Shown: piece by piece, positions 25,589 to 33,950 of the stretch | Layout: the number at the start of each line of letters is the position of its first letter | Numbering within the stretch: the first letter of the stretch is position 1 | Origin: Polyangiaceae bacterium | Lineage (GTDB): Bacteria; Myxococcota_A; Polyangia; Polyangiales; Polyangiaceae | Assembly (NCBI GenBank): GCA_947475525.1 | Contig: CANJMI010000001.1 | Coordinates: 186,001 to 250,000 of the forward strand | DNA: 64,000 nt | Direction: 5' to 3' | Notes under the pieces: generated by a model | What the model was told of the DNA's origin: nothing | The model's database searches: none | The model's input: the letters and a program-made list of their open reading frames with translations, nothing else | Translations under genes and position numbers: made by a program

Positions 25589-25615
25589 CCGGCCAAACCG
25601 GCCGAACCGGCCGAA
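25589..25615. repeat. Three tandem 9-bp units CCGGCCRAA
   Basis: One CCGGCCAAA and two CCGGCCGAA units lie head to tail in the hemE downstream gap, between the 14-bp palindrome and the terminator. Each unit contains the palindrome CCGG/GGCC. No function can be assigned. Confidence 0.7.
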
Positions 25616-25662
25616 TTTCCACGCTGTGAAGGAGTGGCCCGGATCCTGCAAACCAGGTGAAT

Positions 25663-25715
25663 CAGCGCCTCGGTGTCGACCGCCCCCCCCTGGTCCACTG
25701 AGGCGCTGTTTTTTT
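25663..25715 (+). terminator. Strong intrinsic terminator after hemE
   Basis: Left arm CAGCGCCTCGGTG (25663-25675) pairs with CACTGAGGCGCTG (25696-25708) over 13 bp with a single G-U pair. The stem continues inside through GACC/GGTC (25678-25681 with 25692-25695) across a two-nt bulge and closes on a C-rich loop. Seven Ts follow at once (25709-25715). This is a classical Rho-independent terminator for hemE. Confidence 0.88.
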
Positions 25716-25781
25716 AACGCGAGCGACCACGGCGCTCATGCCGCTCGCTATTTTGGGCGTTTTTCTCATGGAGCGGATACC

Positions 25782-26633
25782 ATGAGGAACATGAACTTCG
25801 GACGTTCTTCCTTGTGCGCGCTGGTGGCATGTTCGGCGCTGGCGTGGTCTTACGGCTGTTCGGTCGAAGAGACGACCTCCTCCGGAGCGGGCGGCGCGTC
25901 CTCCACCACGAGCTCGACGACCACGACGCCGAGCACGTCGACCACCACGTCGACCACCACGATGTCCACGTCCTCCGGGTCGATGACCATTCAGTGCACG
26001 AAGGCGACCACCACGGTGCCCAAGGGCGACTGTGACTTGCTCCAGCAAGACTGCCCGGCAGGGATGGTTTGCGGCGTCGCAAAAGAAGGCGGCATGGCCG
26101 TCTCGAAGTGCCAACCGGACAAAGGCGGTCTGAAGGTCGCGGGCAGCGCCTGTACGACGAACACCGAGTGCAAAGGCGGGATGTCCTGCGTCGCCGGTTT
26201 CTGTTCGCCGTTTTGCTGCCCCGACACCAACGAGCCGTGCGCCGGAGGCACCTGCGACGTGAACCTTTCATTCGGTGCTGACAAAAGTATCTACGCGTTG
26301 GCGTGCAGCTATTTGCCGATCTGCACCCTCTACGGTGGCGAGTGTAAAAACGGTGAGGAGTGTCATCTCACCGACGCGTCGGCGTGCCTCGCCGTGTGCG
26401 ATGCGCCTTCGGACACGCACGTCGACGAGGGCGGAATGTGCACGTACCGCAACGATTGCGGAGAGTCGCAACTCTGCAACAAGAACGAGCCCGACATGGG
26501 CGTCTGCCGTCACTTCTGCGATATGACGAAGGCCGGCGCGGAGCCGGGCAAAGGCGGCTGCCTGGCGGGCCGTACCTGCAAAACGGTGAGCGGCACGGGA
26601 TGCACCAACCTCGGTCTCTGCCTCCCGATGTGA
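25782..26633 (+). CDS. Cys-rich predicted lipoprotein with Thr/Ser linker
   Basis: This 283-aa protein begins at ATG 25782, 8 nt after GGAG (25770-25773); Met4 is a possible alternative. The signal peptide ends at a somewhat unusual lipobox (WSYGC, about residue 25). A linker of almost only Ser and Thr (about 31-66) follows, then about 210 residues with more than 25 cysteines in repeated loops (CPAGMVCG, CTTNTECKGGMSC, CCPDTNEPCAGGTC, CLAVCD, CGESQLCN). This is the disulfide-rich surface lipoprotein type common in Polyangia. The ligand is unknown. The hemE terminator isolates it upstream. Confidence 0.82.
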   Translation: MRNMNFGRSSLCALVACSALAWSYGCSVEETTSSGAGGASSTTSSTTTTPSTSTTTSTTTMSTSSGSMTIQCTKATTTVPKGDCDLLQQDCPAGMVCGVAKEGGMAVSKCQPDKGGLKVAGSACTTNTECKGGMSCVAGFCSPFCCPDTNEPCAGGTCDVNLSFGADKSIYALACSYLPICTLYGGECKNGEECHLTDASACLAVCDAPSDTHVDEGGMCTYRNDCGESQLCNKNEPDMGVCRHFCDMTKAGAEPGKGGCLAGRTCKTVSGTGCTNLGLCLPM

Positions 26634-26642
26634 AGCGCCGCT

Positions 26643-28004
26643 TTAGCGGGCGGTCATCTCGAGCACCCGTCCGAACGGGGGCTTGATGCGGACCCGCGAT
26701 GGGACGATCCACAGCACGTCGAGCTCGCGTGCCAGCTCGGCGTCGGGAAAGCGACCATCGAGGTCGGTGAGGTAAGCCACCGTGAAGCGCAGGCCTTGGC
26801 GCCGGCCTTCTTCGGCGAGCATCACGAGTGCCGGGCCGAAGTCGGTCCCGCCGCGTCCCGCGATTTCAATTTCGCGGAACAGAAGCTCCGCCGCGAACAC
26901 GAGCTCGTCGCGCGTGACGGCGGAATCGGCTTGCACGAGCCGCAGCTCGTCGATTCCTTCGGCCGCGGCCGTCGCCACCACGGCCCCGAAGAAACGCGCG
27001 AGCGATCCTGACGCGAGCGATGCCGACGTGTCGATGACTGCCACGAGGCGACCGGCGTTTGCGATGCGGCGGCCGGGCATCGTCACATGGGTGGGCCAGC
27101 CACCTTCGAATTCCGCGAGGGCGCTCATGCGCCGCGAGGGTCGTAGGTAGCTGCGATCGGTCCGATGCAACAAGTGGATGGACTGCTGCAGCACGGCCGA
27201 CCAATCGGCGGGGGGTTCGATCGTTGCGCGGACGAGCTCGTCTATCCATCCCGGTAGCTCGCCGAACGTCGGCCCGCCCGCGGCAACCTCTTCTTCGTAC
27301 GCCGCGGCGAGTCGCATTTTCCATTGAAGCTCGTGAGCGCTCGCATCGAGGAGCGTGAACCGTGGCGCACCGCCAGGCTCGGTGTCGGCGCGTGACGCCT
27401 CGGCATTCGGAGAGGCCTCGTCCCCGCCTTCGCCTTCGCCTTCGTCTTGCGGCGTGAATGCTCCGGCTGGCGGGACCTCTTCGCCGGCGGGATCGCAGAG
27501 ATCGCACCACAACGGATCGGGCGCGACGCCGGGCAGAAGGCGCGTGTAGTGGGCTTCCGCGCTGGCGCCCGCGGGCAGGACGCTTGGGCCTTCGTCCTGC
27601 CCGAGCGAGGGGGCGCGTCCGACGCCGAGATCGGCCGCCTCGAGCAGTGGCGCTATCGCGAGGTCGCACGCGACGTTCCAGCGACGGGGTTCGCGCTCGC
27701 GTCGTCGAAGGAAAGACCCCAGTGCGGCGTGCATCGAGAGGTGGGCTAGGCGGGCGCACACGGCCGGAAAGCGCGCGCCGAGGACCGCGATGGGGTTGAA
27801 GCGCAGCCGGTCGTCCGGCTCCAGCCGGTAGCCTGCGACGTCGAGGGTCGCTTCGAGCCGGAAAGCGCGGGCGAGCACACCAAAGAAGGGTTTGTGCTTC
27901 ATCAGCCACACGCGCGCGGCGGCGAGCTTGTCTCGCGCTTGACGCGTTGCCGCGGCCGGGTCCGCGTAGAGCTGACGGAGCTCCGATTCGGTGATTGGCT
28001 CCAC
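26643..28004 (-). CDS. DUF2201-type VWA protein with degenerate peptidase motif
   Basis: This 453-aa protein has an N-terminal putative metallopeptidase-like region (about 25-150) and a C-terminal von Willebrand A-like region (about 325-450) with DTSASL, GGTDFGPAL and TDLDGRFP. An acidic/Pro linker lies between (EGEGEGGDEASP). This is the DUF2201 architecture, usually paired with MoxR ATPases. Where the family has HExxH, this protein has H88-L-S-M-H92, so the catalytic Glu is Leu and hydrolysis is unlikely. The later WN and Asp114 are kept. The moxR gene lies 15 nt upstream, so they form a MoxR-VWA chaperone-type pair. Confidence 0.86.
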   Translation of the reverse strand: MEPITESELRQLYADPAAATRQARDKLAAARVWLMKHKPFFGVLARAFRLEATLDVAGYRLEPDDRLRFNPIAVLGARFPAVCARLAHLSMHAALGSFLRRREREPRRWNVACDLAIAPLLEAADLGVGRAPSLGQDEGPSVLPAGASAEAHYTRLLPGVAPDPLWCDLCDPAGEEVPPAGAFTPQDEGEGEGGDEASPNAEASRADTEPGGAPRFTLLDASAHELQWKMRLAAAYEEEVAAGGPTFGELPGWIDELVRATIEPPADWSAVLQQSIHLLHRTDRSYLRPSRRMSALAEFEGGWPTHVTMPGRRIANAGRLVAVIDTSASLASGSLARFFGAVVATAAAEGIDELRLVQADSAVTRDELVFAAELLFREIEIAGRGGTDFGPALVMLAEEGRRQGLRFTVAYLTDLDGRFPDAELARELDVLWIVPSRVRIKPPFGRVLEMTAR

Positions 28005-28019
28005 GGTGGGTCCTCTGGT

Positions 28020-29078
28020 TCAGCCGTCGCGGCTGAAGCGGCCGAGTCGCAGCACGTCGACGAGCACCTGCGACCCGGTCGTGCGGATGTGCTCGAGGAA
28101 CGCGTCGAGTGCGGCGGTCTTCCGGGTTTTTTTCAGTGCCCCATCCACGGTCCAGACGGCGATTTCCATCGAGCGTGAGGCGAGTGCGACGAGCGCACGA
28201 GCCGCGATGAGGCCCTCCTCCGCGTTCTTTTTTCCGAGAGCGGCGAGGCAGCTAGCGCCGAGAAAATACAGGAGATCCGGATCTTCGGGGACGAGAGCGC
28301 GACCGGCTGCGAGGTCCGCGAGGCTGGGTGCAAGAAGGGCACGACGAGCGAACGCGGTGAACTCGGCGCCTGCGCGATCGCCGACGCTGCCCGCGGCGAG
28401 TGCCGGCCAGAGCGCCTCCTGCACCGAGTGGATGGAGTCGGAGAGCATGTGCCACGCGCGCGGCGTGGGATAGGCGGGCGTCGTGTCGCTCGGAGGCAAT
28501 TCGTGGAGGCGGTCCGGTCGCGCTCGTATGAACCCGAGAACGAGGGGATGGATCGCGTGCTCCGAGCCCCACGCGAGCCACGCGTCCGAGCTCGGCTCGA
28601 GAGCGACGTGCAGCATGCGATTGGAGAGCGCCGTGGCCATGGGTCGCACGAGCGCGCGGTCTTCGATGCGATTGCCCGCCCCGACGACGCGTGAGCCCAC
28701 GGGCAGCGCGTAGTCACCGAGACGGCGATCGAGAATCAGCGAGTAAAAGGCCTTCTGCACGTCTGGAACGGCGCTGTTAAGTTCGTCGATGAACAGCAAA
28801 AATGGCTCTTCGCGCAGAATGGCCCGGGGCGGGCAGAACTCGGTGACGTGCCGTTCCACGTCTCCAATGGTCGAGCGAACGATGCGGGGGACGCCGATCA
28901 AATCTTCCGGTGCGAGCTGCGTTCCGAGCAGCGTGACGCACGGAAGACCGAGGCGCTCTGCTGCGTCGCGGACGAGGGCGCTTTTACCGATCCCCGGCGG
29001 CCCCCACAGAAATGGGGTCCGGGTCGCCGGCAGGGCGATCAGCAACTCGACAATCTCCGGCGGGCTGAGCGCCAACAT
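28020..29078 (-). CDS. MoxR-family AAA+ ATPase
   Basis: This 352-aa protein starts at ATG 29078. It has Walker A WGPPGIGKSALV near residues 25-36, Walker B LLFIDELNSA near 97, sensor-1 GAGNR and the arginine-rich region after FIRARPDRL. MoxR ATPases act with VWA-domain partners as chaperones that insert metals or mature protein complexes; the partner here is almost certainly the DUF2201 protein directly downstream. TATATA lies only 5-11 nt upstream of the ATG on this strand, so the transcript may be leaderless or nearly so. It is divergent from a repeat protein that probably belongs to the same module. Confidence 0.92.
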   Translation of the reverse strand: MLALSPPEIVELLIALPATRTPFLWGPPGIGKSALVRDAAERLGLPCVTLLGTQLAPEDLIGVPRIVRSTIGDVERHVTEFCPPRAILREEPFLLFIDELNSAVPDVQKAFYSLILDRRLGDYALPVGSRVVGAGNRIEDRALVRPMATALSNRMLHVALEPSSDAWLAWGSEHAIHPLVLGFIRARPDRLHELPPSDTTPAYPTPRAWHMLSDSIHSVQEALWPALAAGSVGDRAGAEFTAFARRALLAPSLADLAAGRALVPEDPDLLYFLGASCLAALGKKNAEEGLIAARALVALASRSMEIAVWTVDGALKKTRKTAALDAFLEHIRTTGSQVLVDVLRLGRFSRDG

Positions 29079-29094
29079 GCGAGGTATATAGCTT

Positions 29095-29115
29095 GGGTTC
29101 GCCTTTTCGGAACCC
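29095..29115. promoter_or_regulatory. Inverted repeat in the divergent moxR / repeat-protein promoter
   Basis: GGGTTC (29095-29100) and GAACCC (29110-29115) form a perfect 6-bp inverted repeat with a 9-nt spacer in the 46-nt gap between two divergent starts. The position suits an operator controlling both directions. No family is assigned. Confidence 0.35.
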
Positions 29116-29124
29116 TCGGAACGC

Positions 29125-31215
29125 ATGCTCGACCCCGAACTGCTCGACCGCCTGGCTGCGACCCCCGAGAAGAACGCACCTGAGGTCAACGCGGCGCTCG
29201 CTGCCGAGGGGCGCACAACCGTCCTTTTGGCGCTTGTTCGTTCGTCGGCTTCCGGCGCGGAGGCGCTGAGGGTCGTCGCGTCGCGGGTCGCGGTCGAGGC
29301 CGTCGGACTCGAGGCTTCGTACCGCGAAGCCCAGGGGCTCCACGAAACGGACGCCTGTTCGGTGATCGATGAGTTGGAGCGAGCACTTATCGCCCACCCG
29401 GATACGCCGCTCGCCGCGCGTGACGTTATTCTCGCGAAGCACCCGGTCGATCCGTTCTTCGTGTTGGCGGCGGCGTCCCATCCCAACCCCACAATGGCGG
29501 CGCTCGAGCGCGCGGCCAGTTGGCCCGCCCGCTCGCCGCTGCTCGAGCGTTTGTGGGTGGCGCTCTTGCCTTCTCACGCGTTCGGTCCGCTCGTCACCGA
29601 GGAGTGGACCCAAGACGAGGACTCGTGTCGACGTGAGGTGGCAGCCCGCCATGCGCGCGATCCAGAGGTGCTCGACCAACTCTCGCGTGACCCTGCGCGC
29701 AACGTGAGGCGGGCGGTCGCATCGAATCCGTTTGCGGCGAGGGAGCGAGCCCTCCTCGCTTCCAACGATCCGGCGGTCGAAGTGCGTGCGCGCGCGAGTG
29801 CCGCGCTCGGCGAGCATGCGGGGCGCGTCACGGTCGACTCGGCGAGGTTCGCGGCGGCCCTCCGGGCGATGCACGAGGGTGGCGCATTGATGGCCGATGT
29901 CGCGGGTGCGCTCGGGGGTGCCGGTTCGTCGCTCGACGAAGAGGGCGCGATGTGGGCGGCTCGTCTGTTGCCGCGGGAGCGCGTCGTCGGCCTCGTTCAT
30001 GCGTGTGCCGAAAACGAGTCGCCTGCGTCCGTCGGACTCGCGGTTGGAATTGGGCTACGTGACCCGCAGGACGAGCGACTCGGTGGCGAAGAAGACTATC
30101 GAGAGCTCGTGACCGACGTCGCCAAGGCGCTCTCGCCGCGGCTCGAGCGTTACGGCGGGCTCACCGGAAAGGCGCGCCTCGCCGCGTGGATCGCGGATGG
30201 TCTCGCGGTGAGCTCCGCTGTGCCTGCGGCCGAATTGGTTGCCGATTTCGATGTAGGCCCGATCGCCGCCGAGCCCCTCGTGCTCGGTCGGGCCATGCGG
30301 AGCCCCGGCCGGCTCGTGGAGCTTTGCGCTCTCGCGGCTTCGCGCAACACCGTGACGCCTGCGCTGCTCGAGCTCGCCTGGTCCGAGCCTGCATTGTCCG
30401 AGGAGCTCCTCTTGAATCTCGCCCGCAAGGCGACGCGCGTGCGGGCTCGAGGTCATGACCTTCCGGATGACGAGATCGATCTCGACCCGCATTGCCGCAG
30501 TCTCTCTGTCCTCGAGAAGGTGGTGCTTGCGGCGTGCCGCGCGGTGACATTTTCTCCTCGGACCGCATTGACGGTGGTGGCGCTCGACTCGCGCCGTGTT
30601 CGCTATGTGCTCACCGCGATGCCGGCGTGGCGCGGTCGTTTGTCGGGAGTGATGCTCGGTCGCGTGTTGAAACAAAACGCGGGAGCGCTTACCGCTGGGC
30701 CCGCCGAGGGGCGCTTCCGTGGTGAGCAGATGCGTGGCTGGACCGAGCGCATGCTCAATGACATCGAGCTCGCGATCGCACTCGCGATAGGTCACATCAC
30801 GGTCGAGGTTCTGGTCGAACGCGTGTCTGGGGGTAGGCATCGCCTCGAAGACGGAGTGGGGCTCGCGGCGGCTGCCGATGCGCGCGCAGCGGTCGCGGGC
30901 GTGGACGCGATAAAGCCCCTCGTGGCGTGGTCGACGAAGCAGCGCAACGACGCGGAAGGGGCGCTTTCTGCTTGGGTTTTGCTCGAAAATCACGACCGTG
31001 TACGGCCGGCGAGCATGATCGCGTCCGCGGTGGATTCGCTCTCGGCGCGCGGCGTCGCCACCTCGGTCATCGAGGCGCTCGCATCGCTTGAGCGCCGAAC
31101 TCCAGGTCGCGTGCAGACCATCTCGCCGCAGACGCCGCGCGGCAAAGCGACCGTCGCGAGCGCGATGGCGCGGGCGTATCGGGCCGTAGGTGGTCTACGC
31201 GATGAGCGCGCCTAG
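29125..31215 (+). CDS. Large LRV/HEAT-like helical repeat protein
   Basis: This 696-aa cytosolic protein has no signal peptide. Residues about 85-225 contain units such as LIAHPDTPLAARDVILAKHP, LDQLSRDPARNVRRAVASNPFAARERALLASNDPAVEVRARASAAL, the style of LRV (leucine-rich repeat variant) and HEAT repeats. The rest is helical with further weak units. No enzyme motif is found. It is divergent from moxR over 46 nt and therefore probably belongs to the MoxR/VWA module, where such repeat proteins could present substrates. That role is inferred from position only. Confidence 0.75.
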   Translation: MLDPELLDRLAATPEKNAPEVNAALAAEGRTTVLLALVRSSASGAEALRVVASRVAVEAVGLEASYREAQGLHETDACSVIDELERALIAHPDTPLAARDVILAKHPVDPFFVLAAASHPNPTMAALERAASWPARSPLLERLWVALLPSHAFGPLVTEEWTQDEDSCRREVAARHARDPEVLDQLSRDPARNVRRAVASNPFAARERALLASNDPAVEVRARASAALGEHAGRVTVDSARFAAALRAMHEGGALMADVAGALGGAGSSLDEEGAMWAARLLPRERVVGLVHACAENESPASVGLAVGIGLRDPQDERLGGEEDYRELVTDVAKALSPRLERYGGLTGKARLAAWIADGLAVSSAVPAAELVADFDVGPIAAEPLVLGRAMRSPGRLVELCALAASRNTVTPALLELAWSEPALSEELLLNLARKATRVRARGHDLPDDEIDLDPHCRSLSVLEKVVLAACRAVTFSPRTALTVVALDSRRVRYVLTAMPAWRGRLSGVMLGRVLKQNAGALTAGPAEGRFRGEQMRGWTERMLNDIELAIALAIGHITVEVLVERVSGGRHRLEDGVGLAAAADARAAVAGVDAIKPLVAWSTKQRNDAEGALSAWVLLENHDRVRPASMIASAVDSLSARGVATSVIEALASLERRTPGRVQTISPQTPRGKATVASAMARAYRAVGGLRDERA

Positions 31216-31223
31216 TCAGCGAA

Positions 31224-31868
31224 TCACGGAGCGCCGTCGTAGCACACGCCGTATTCGGTCACGCCTACGTAGACGGGCGGGTTCAGTGTGTTGCAGAGAT
31301 CGAAGCCATCGCAGTCGAAGTCGCTCGTGCACCACTGCATGCAGTACACCGTGCTGTAAGGCGTGTTCACGCACTCGTACGCCGCGCCGCAATCGGCCGT
31401 GGTTTTGCAGAATCCGTATTGCTGACTGACACCTACCGGGCCGACGCAATTCGGAATGCCGTTCGCCGTCGGCTGGCAATGTTTGCCGCCGCCGCAGCCT
31501 GGCGCGGGCATCATCGGATCGCAGTTGCCGCCGCCGCCGGAAGCCGAGGAGGACGCGAGACTCGCGCTGACGCTGGTGCTGACGCTGGTGCTGACGCTGG
31601 TGCTGACGCTGGTGCTGACGCTGGTGCTCGTCACGGCGTTGCTTGAGGTCACGCCGACGCTGTTGCTGGTCACTCCGCTGCTGGTGTCGCTGCTGCTCGT
31701 CGCCTCCGAAGTGGTTGCGGTCGTCGCGCCGCTTCCCGTCTCTCCCGTCGTGACGTTCGTCGTCCCTCCGGCGTCGGAGCCGAGCCCGTACGTGTCGTTG
31801 CCATTGCCATTGCCCGCGCGTGCGCACGCAGCAAAGAGGACCGCGAAAAGGGCAAAGGACCGCATCAT
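31224..31868 (-). CDS. Cys-rich predicted lipoprotein with STSV repeat linker
   Basis: This 214-aa protein has a signal peptide ending at lipobox LFAAC (residue 15), a Gly/Asn stretch, then a linker of about 80 Ser/Thr/Val residues including five exact STSV units, and a C-terminal 100-residue Cys-rich domain (CDPMMPAPGCGGGKHC, CTSDFDCDGFDLCN). It is predicted to be surface exposed and O-glycosylation-prone. The convergent repeat-protein stop is 8 nt away. Function is unknown. Confidence 0.8.
   Translation of the reverse strand: MMRSFALFAVLFAACARAGNGNGNDTYGLGSDAGGTTNVTTGETGSGATTATTSEATSSSDTSSGVTSNSVGVTSSNAVTSTSVSTSVSTSVSTSVSTSVSASLASSSASGGGGNCDPMMPAPGCGGGKHCQPTANGIPNCVGPVGVSQQYGFCKTTADCGAAYECVNTPYSTVYCMQWCTSDFDCDGFDLCNTLNPPVYVGVTEYGVCYDGAP
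31567..31626. repeat. Five exact 12-bp tandem repeats inside a lipoprotein gene
   Basis: CTGACGCTGGTG is repeated five times without a mismatch, encoding the STSV units of the lipoprotein linker on the minus strand. The exact nucleotide identity points to recent slippage or recombination. Copy number is likely to vary between strains. Confidence 0.95.
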
Positions 31869-31968
31869 TCCTAAAGCCTACATGGAGTTTCTGCTCTTCC
31901 GATAGCTCCGCTTGCATGCGCCTCCGTCCCGCGCCAAACAGAGTTCCCGCAACTTCCGTGGAGACGAC

Positions 31969-32412
31969 GTGTTGAATCGCCGAACGACGCTGATGGTGCT
32001 GACGAGCCTCTTCGCCGCTGGCTCAATTCTCTGGATGCAGCGTAAATTCGAAGGAGCCGACGAGCGAAACGCGCTCGAGATCGTTCAGGCGTACCGGCCT
32101 CGCAACGCGACGGTCCCCGAGCTCATCGCGGCCGAGCACCCCGGGCGCCCCGTCGAGTGGAGCACGGCGACCGAGTCGGCGTGCTTCCAACACGTGCGCG
32201 TTCACGCGGTCGTAGGCGAGCCCGGAAAGGCGCCAGAGCTTTACGCGTTCGCGGTCGATATCAACGGTCCGGCCATCCACCCCGCGAATGAAAAAGGCCA
32301 CGCCCTGCTCACCAAACTCGCGACCGCGGAGTCGGTACCGACTTCCGCACCGTCGGCCAGCGCACCGTCGGCCAGCGCGCCGTCGGCCAGCGAGGACGCG
32401 CGTGCTCACTGA
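31969..32412 (+). CDS. Small membrane-anchored protein, unknown function
   Basis: The proposed start is GTG 31969 (TTG 31972 is equally possible) after GGAGA at 31960-31964; the product is about 147 aa. One hydrophobic helix (TTLMVLTSLFAAGSILWM) near the N-terminus anchors it, and a basic RK follows, placing the soluble part either side. The body (about 25-125) contains ESACFQHVRVHAVV and AFAVDINGPAIHPANEKG. The tail is three near-identical APSAS units. It overlaps the start of the GT-C gene by 11 nt, so the two are translationally coupled and probably act on the same lipid-linked sugar pathway. Confidence 0.65.
   Translation: MLNRRTTLMVLTSLFAAGSILWMQRKFEGADERNALEIVQAYRPRNATVPELIAAEHPGRPVEWSTATESACFQHVRVHAVVGEPGKAPELYAFAVDINGPAIHPANEKGHALLTKLATAESVPTSAPSASAPSASAPSASEDARAH
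32346..32390. repeat. Three 15-bp tandem repeats at a 3' coding end
   Basis: Two exact copies of CGCACCGTCGGCCAG and a third with one change lie head to tail and encode the APSAS units at the C-terminus of the small membrane-anchored protein. Confidence 0.9.
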
Positions 32413-33838
32413 GCGACGAGCCTCGTTCGCGGGCGATGCGCTTGTCGTTGTTGTCGCGAAATTGCTCGTCAGCGGGCTCGTGTGGGCGAGCGGGTTTCGG
32501 GCCGTCAGCGACGACGACTTCGCGCGAGTCGTGCTGGCGCAAGCGTGGGCGGAGGCACCGCGCCTCGATCCGACGGGCACGAGCTGGCTGCCGCTGCCGT
32601 TTTGGGTGACGGGAGGCGCGATGCGGCTCGCGGGCAACACGAGCCTCGGGTTCGCACGCGGAGTCGCGGTTGCGCTTGGGCTCGTCTCCGCGGTGCTCGT
32701 GCTCGGAGCGGCGCGGCTGCTCGTGCGTGATCGACGCGCGGCGCTGATAGGTGCGCTCCTCGCCTGTGCATTTCCGTGGAGTGCCCGTCTCGGTGTCGCC
32801 CCGGTTCCAGAGCTTCCAACCGCGGCGCTCTCCGTGTTCGCGGTGGCCACGCTCGTTTCCTCGTCGGGACGAATGCGGGTCGCGGGAGGCTTCGCGTTGC
32901 TGCTCGCTGTCTGGTCGCGTTACGAGCCGTGGCCGCTCGCGCTTGCGTTCGTCGCACTTCAAGTGCTGCCAGGCTTCGGTGTCCCGCGGTCGAGCGTGCG
33001 GTCGCGCGTGCTGTCGTGCGGTCTCGCTCTTTTCGGGCCGTTCGCGTGGCTACTCCACAACAAGCTCGCTCATGGCGATGCGCTTCATTTCCTCGCGCGC
33101 GTGTCGGCCTACAAACGCGCCCTTGGCGGGGACGATCCCTCGGCGGTCGCCGCGTACCCGCTCGCGCTCCTGCGCGAAGAGCCGGAGCTCTGGCTTGTCG
33201 CACTCGCGGCGCTGGCGCTCTCTCGTGGTAGCGGGCTTCGCTCGTTGCGGGCGCCGGTGTGCGCACTCGGCGCGATGGTGCTTGCCCTCTCGCTCGCCGC
33301 GAGCCGCGGTGGCGCTCCGACCCATCACAATGGACGCGCACTGCTCGCGGTTTGGCTCGCTCTCGCGATCGTCGTCGGCGCACAGCTCGACGCGGTGCTG
33401 CGCCGTCCGGGGGCTGCGCGGCTCGGGCTTGCGGCCGTCATCTTCGCCGTCGTGCCCTTCGGAGCCTTCGTGTTGCGTCCCTGGTACGCGCGGCTCGATT
33501 CGATGGCCGACCGTGAGGTCGAGACGCGAATCGGAGCGCGTACCCGTGCCCTTGTCGATCGCGGGCCCGTCCTTCTTGAAGTGCGTGACTTCGGTTTTTT
33601 TGCCATTCAAGCCGGCAGCGGCTCCCCGGGAATGTTCGTGCTCGACCGAATCCTCGACCCTCGTGATCCAACTCGCGGCTCGAGCTTCCGCGATGCCGCG
33701 TCTCTTCGCGAACGGCTCGAGACAAGTGGTGCGCGGTACATTCTTGCGACCGAAACCCCAGCAGCGCTCGTGCTCGGCGAGCCGCTCTTCGGGTTCGGGC
33801 CGTGGCGGCTCTGGTCGTGCTCGTCGGCGCCTCCCTGA
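32402..33838 (+). CDS. GT-C type membrane glycosyltransferase (ArnT/PMT-like)
   Basis: This 478-aa protein starts at GTG 32402, inside the end of the upstream gene. About ten hydrophobic helices span residues 10-385, with a first outer loop carrying SDDDFARVV, the acidic signature of GT-C enzymes that use polyprenyl-phosphate sugars. WLPLPFWVTGGAMRL and APTHHNGRALLAVWLALA are further family-like segments. The C-terminal ~90 residues are soluble. It would add a sugar or mannose to lipid A, glycan or protein at the periplasmic face. The acceptor is unknown. It opens the glycan region of the window. Confidence 0.78.
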   Translation: MLTERRASFAGDALVVVVAKLLVSGLVWASGFRAVSDDDFARVVLAQAWAEAPRLDPTGTSWLPLPFWVTGGAMRLAGNTSLGFARGVAVALGLVSAVLVLGAARLLVRDRRAALIGALLACAFPWSARLGVAPVPELPTAALSVFAVATLVSSSGRMRVAGGFALLLAVWSRYEPWPLALAFVALQVLPGFGVPRSSVRSRVLSCGLALFGPFAWLLHNKLAHGDALHFLARVSAYKRALGGDDPSAVAAYPLALLREEPELWLVALAALALSRGSGLRSLRAPVCALGAMVLALSLAASRGGAPTHHNGRALLAVWLALAIVVGAQLDAVLRRPGAARLGLAAVIFAVVPFGAFVLRPWYARLDSMADREVETRIGARTRALVDRGPVLLEVRDFGFFAIQAGSGSPGMFVLDRILDPRDPTRGSSFRDAASLRERLETSGARYILATETPAALVLGEPLFGFGPWRLWSCSSAPP

Positions 33839-33950
33839 GCCGGGTCCGCGAGACGCGCGTGTCGCGACCATCTGGGACGCCTTCCCCTGGACGATTGCGC
33901 GGGTTCGCGACTTGACGGGGGAAGTGACTTCGGCCAATCATATAGGCTCT

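Noticed and set aside
31567-31626. Possible CRISPR-like array
   Set aside because: Units are 12 bp, directly adjacent with no spacers, and lie in a coding linker. No cas gene is nearby.
31456-31905. Plus-strand frame with LTLV repeats over the STSV region
   Set aside because: The repeat reads as LTLV only because the lipoprotein linker is coded on the other strand. The minus frame has a signal peptide and Cys-rich domain.
33912-33946. TTGACG and TATAGG as a sigma-70-type promoter for the RCC1 lipoprotein
   Set aside because: Spacing between the boxes is 23 nt, too long for a standard promoter. Only the AT-rich box near the ATG is notable.
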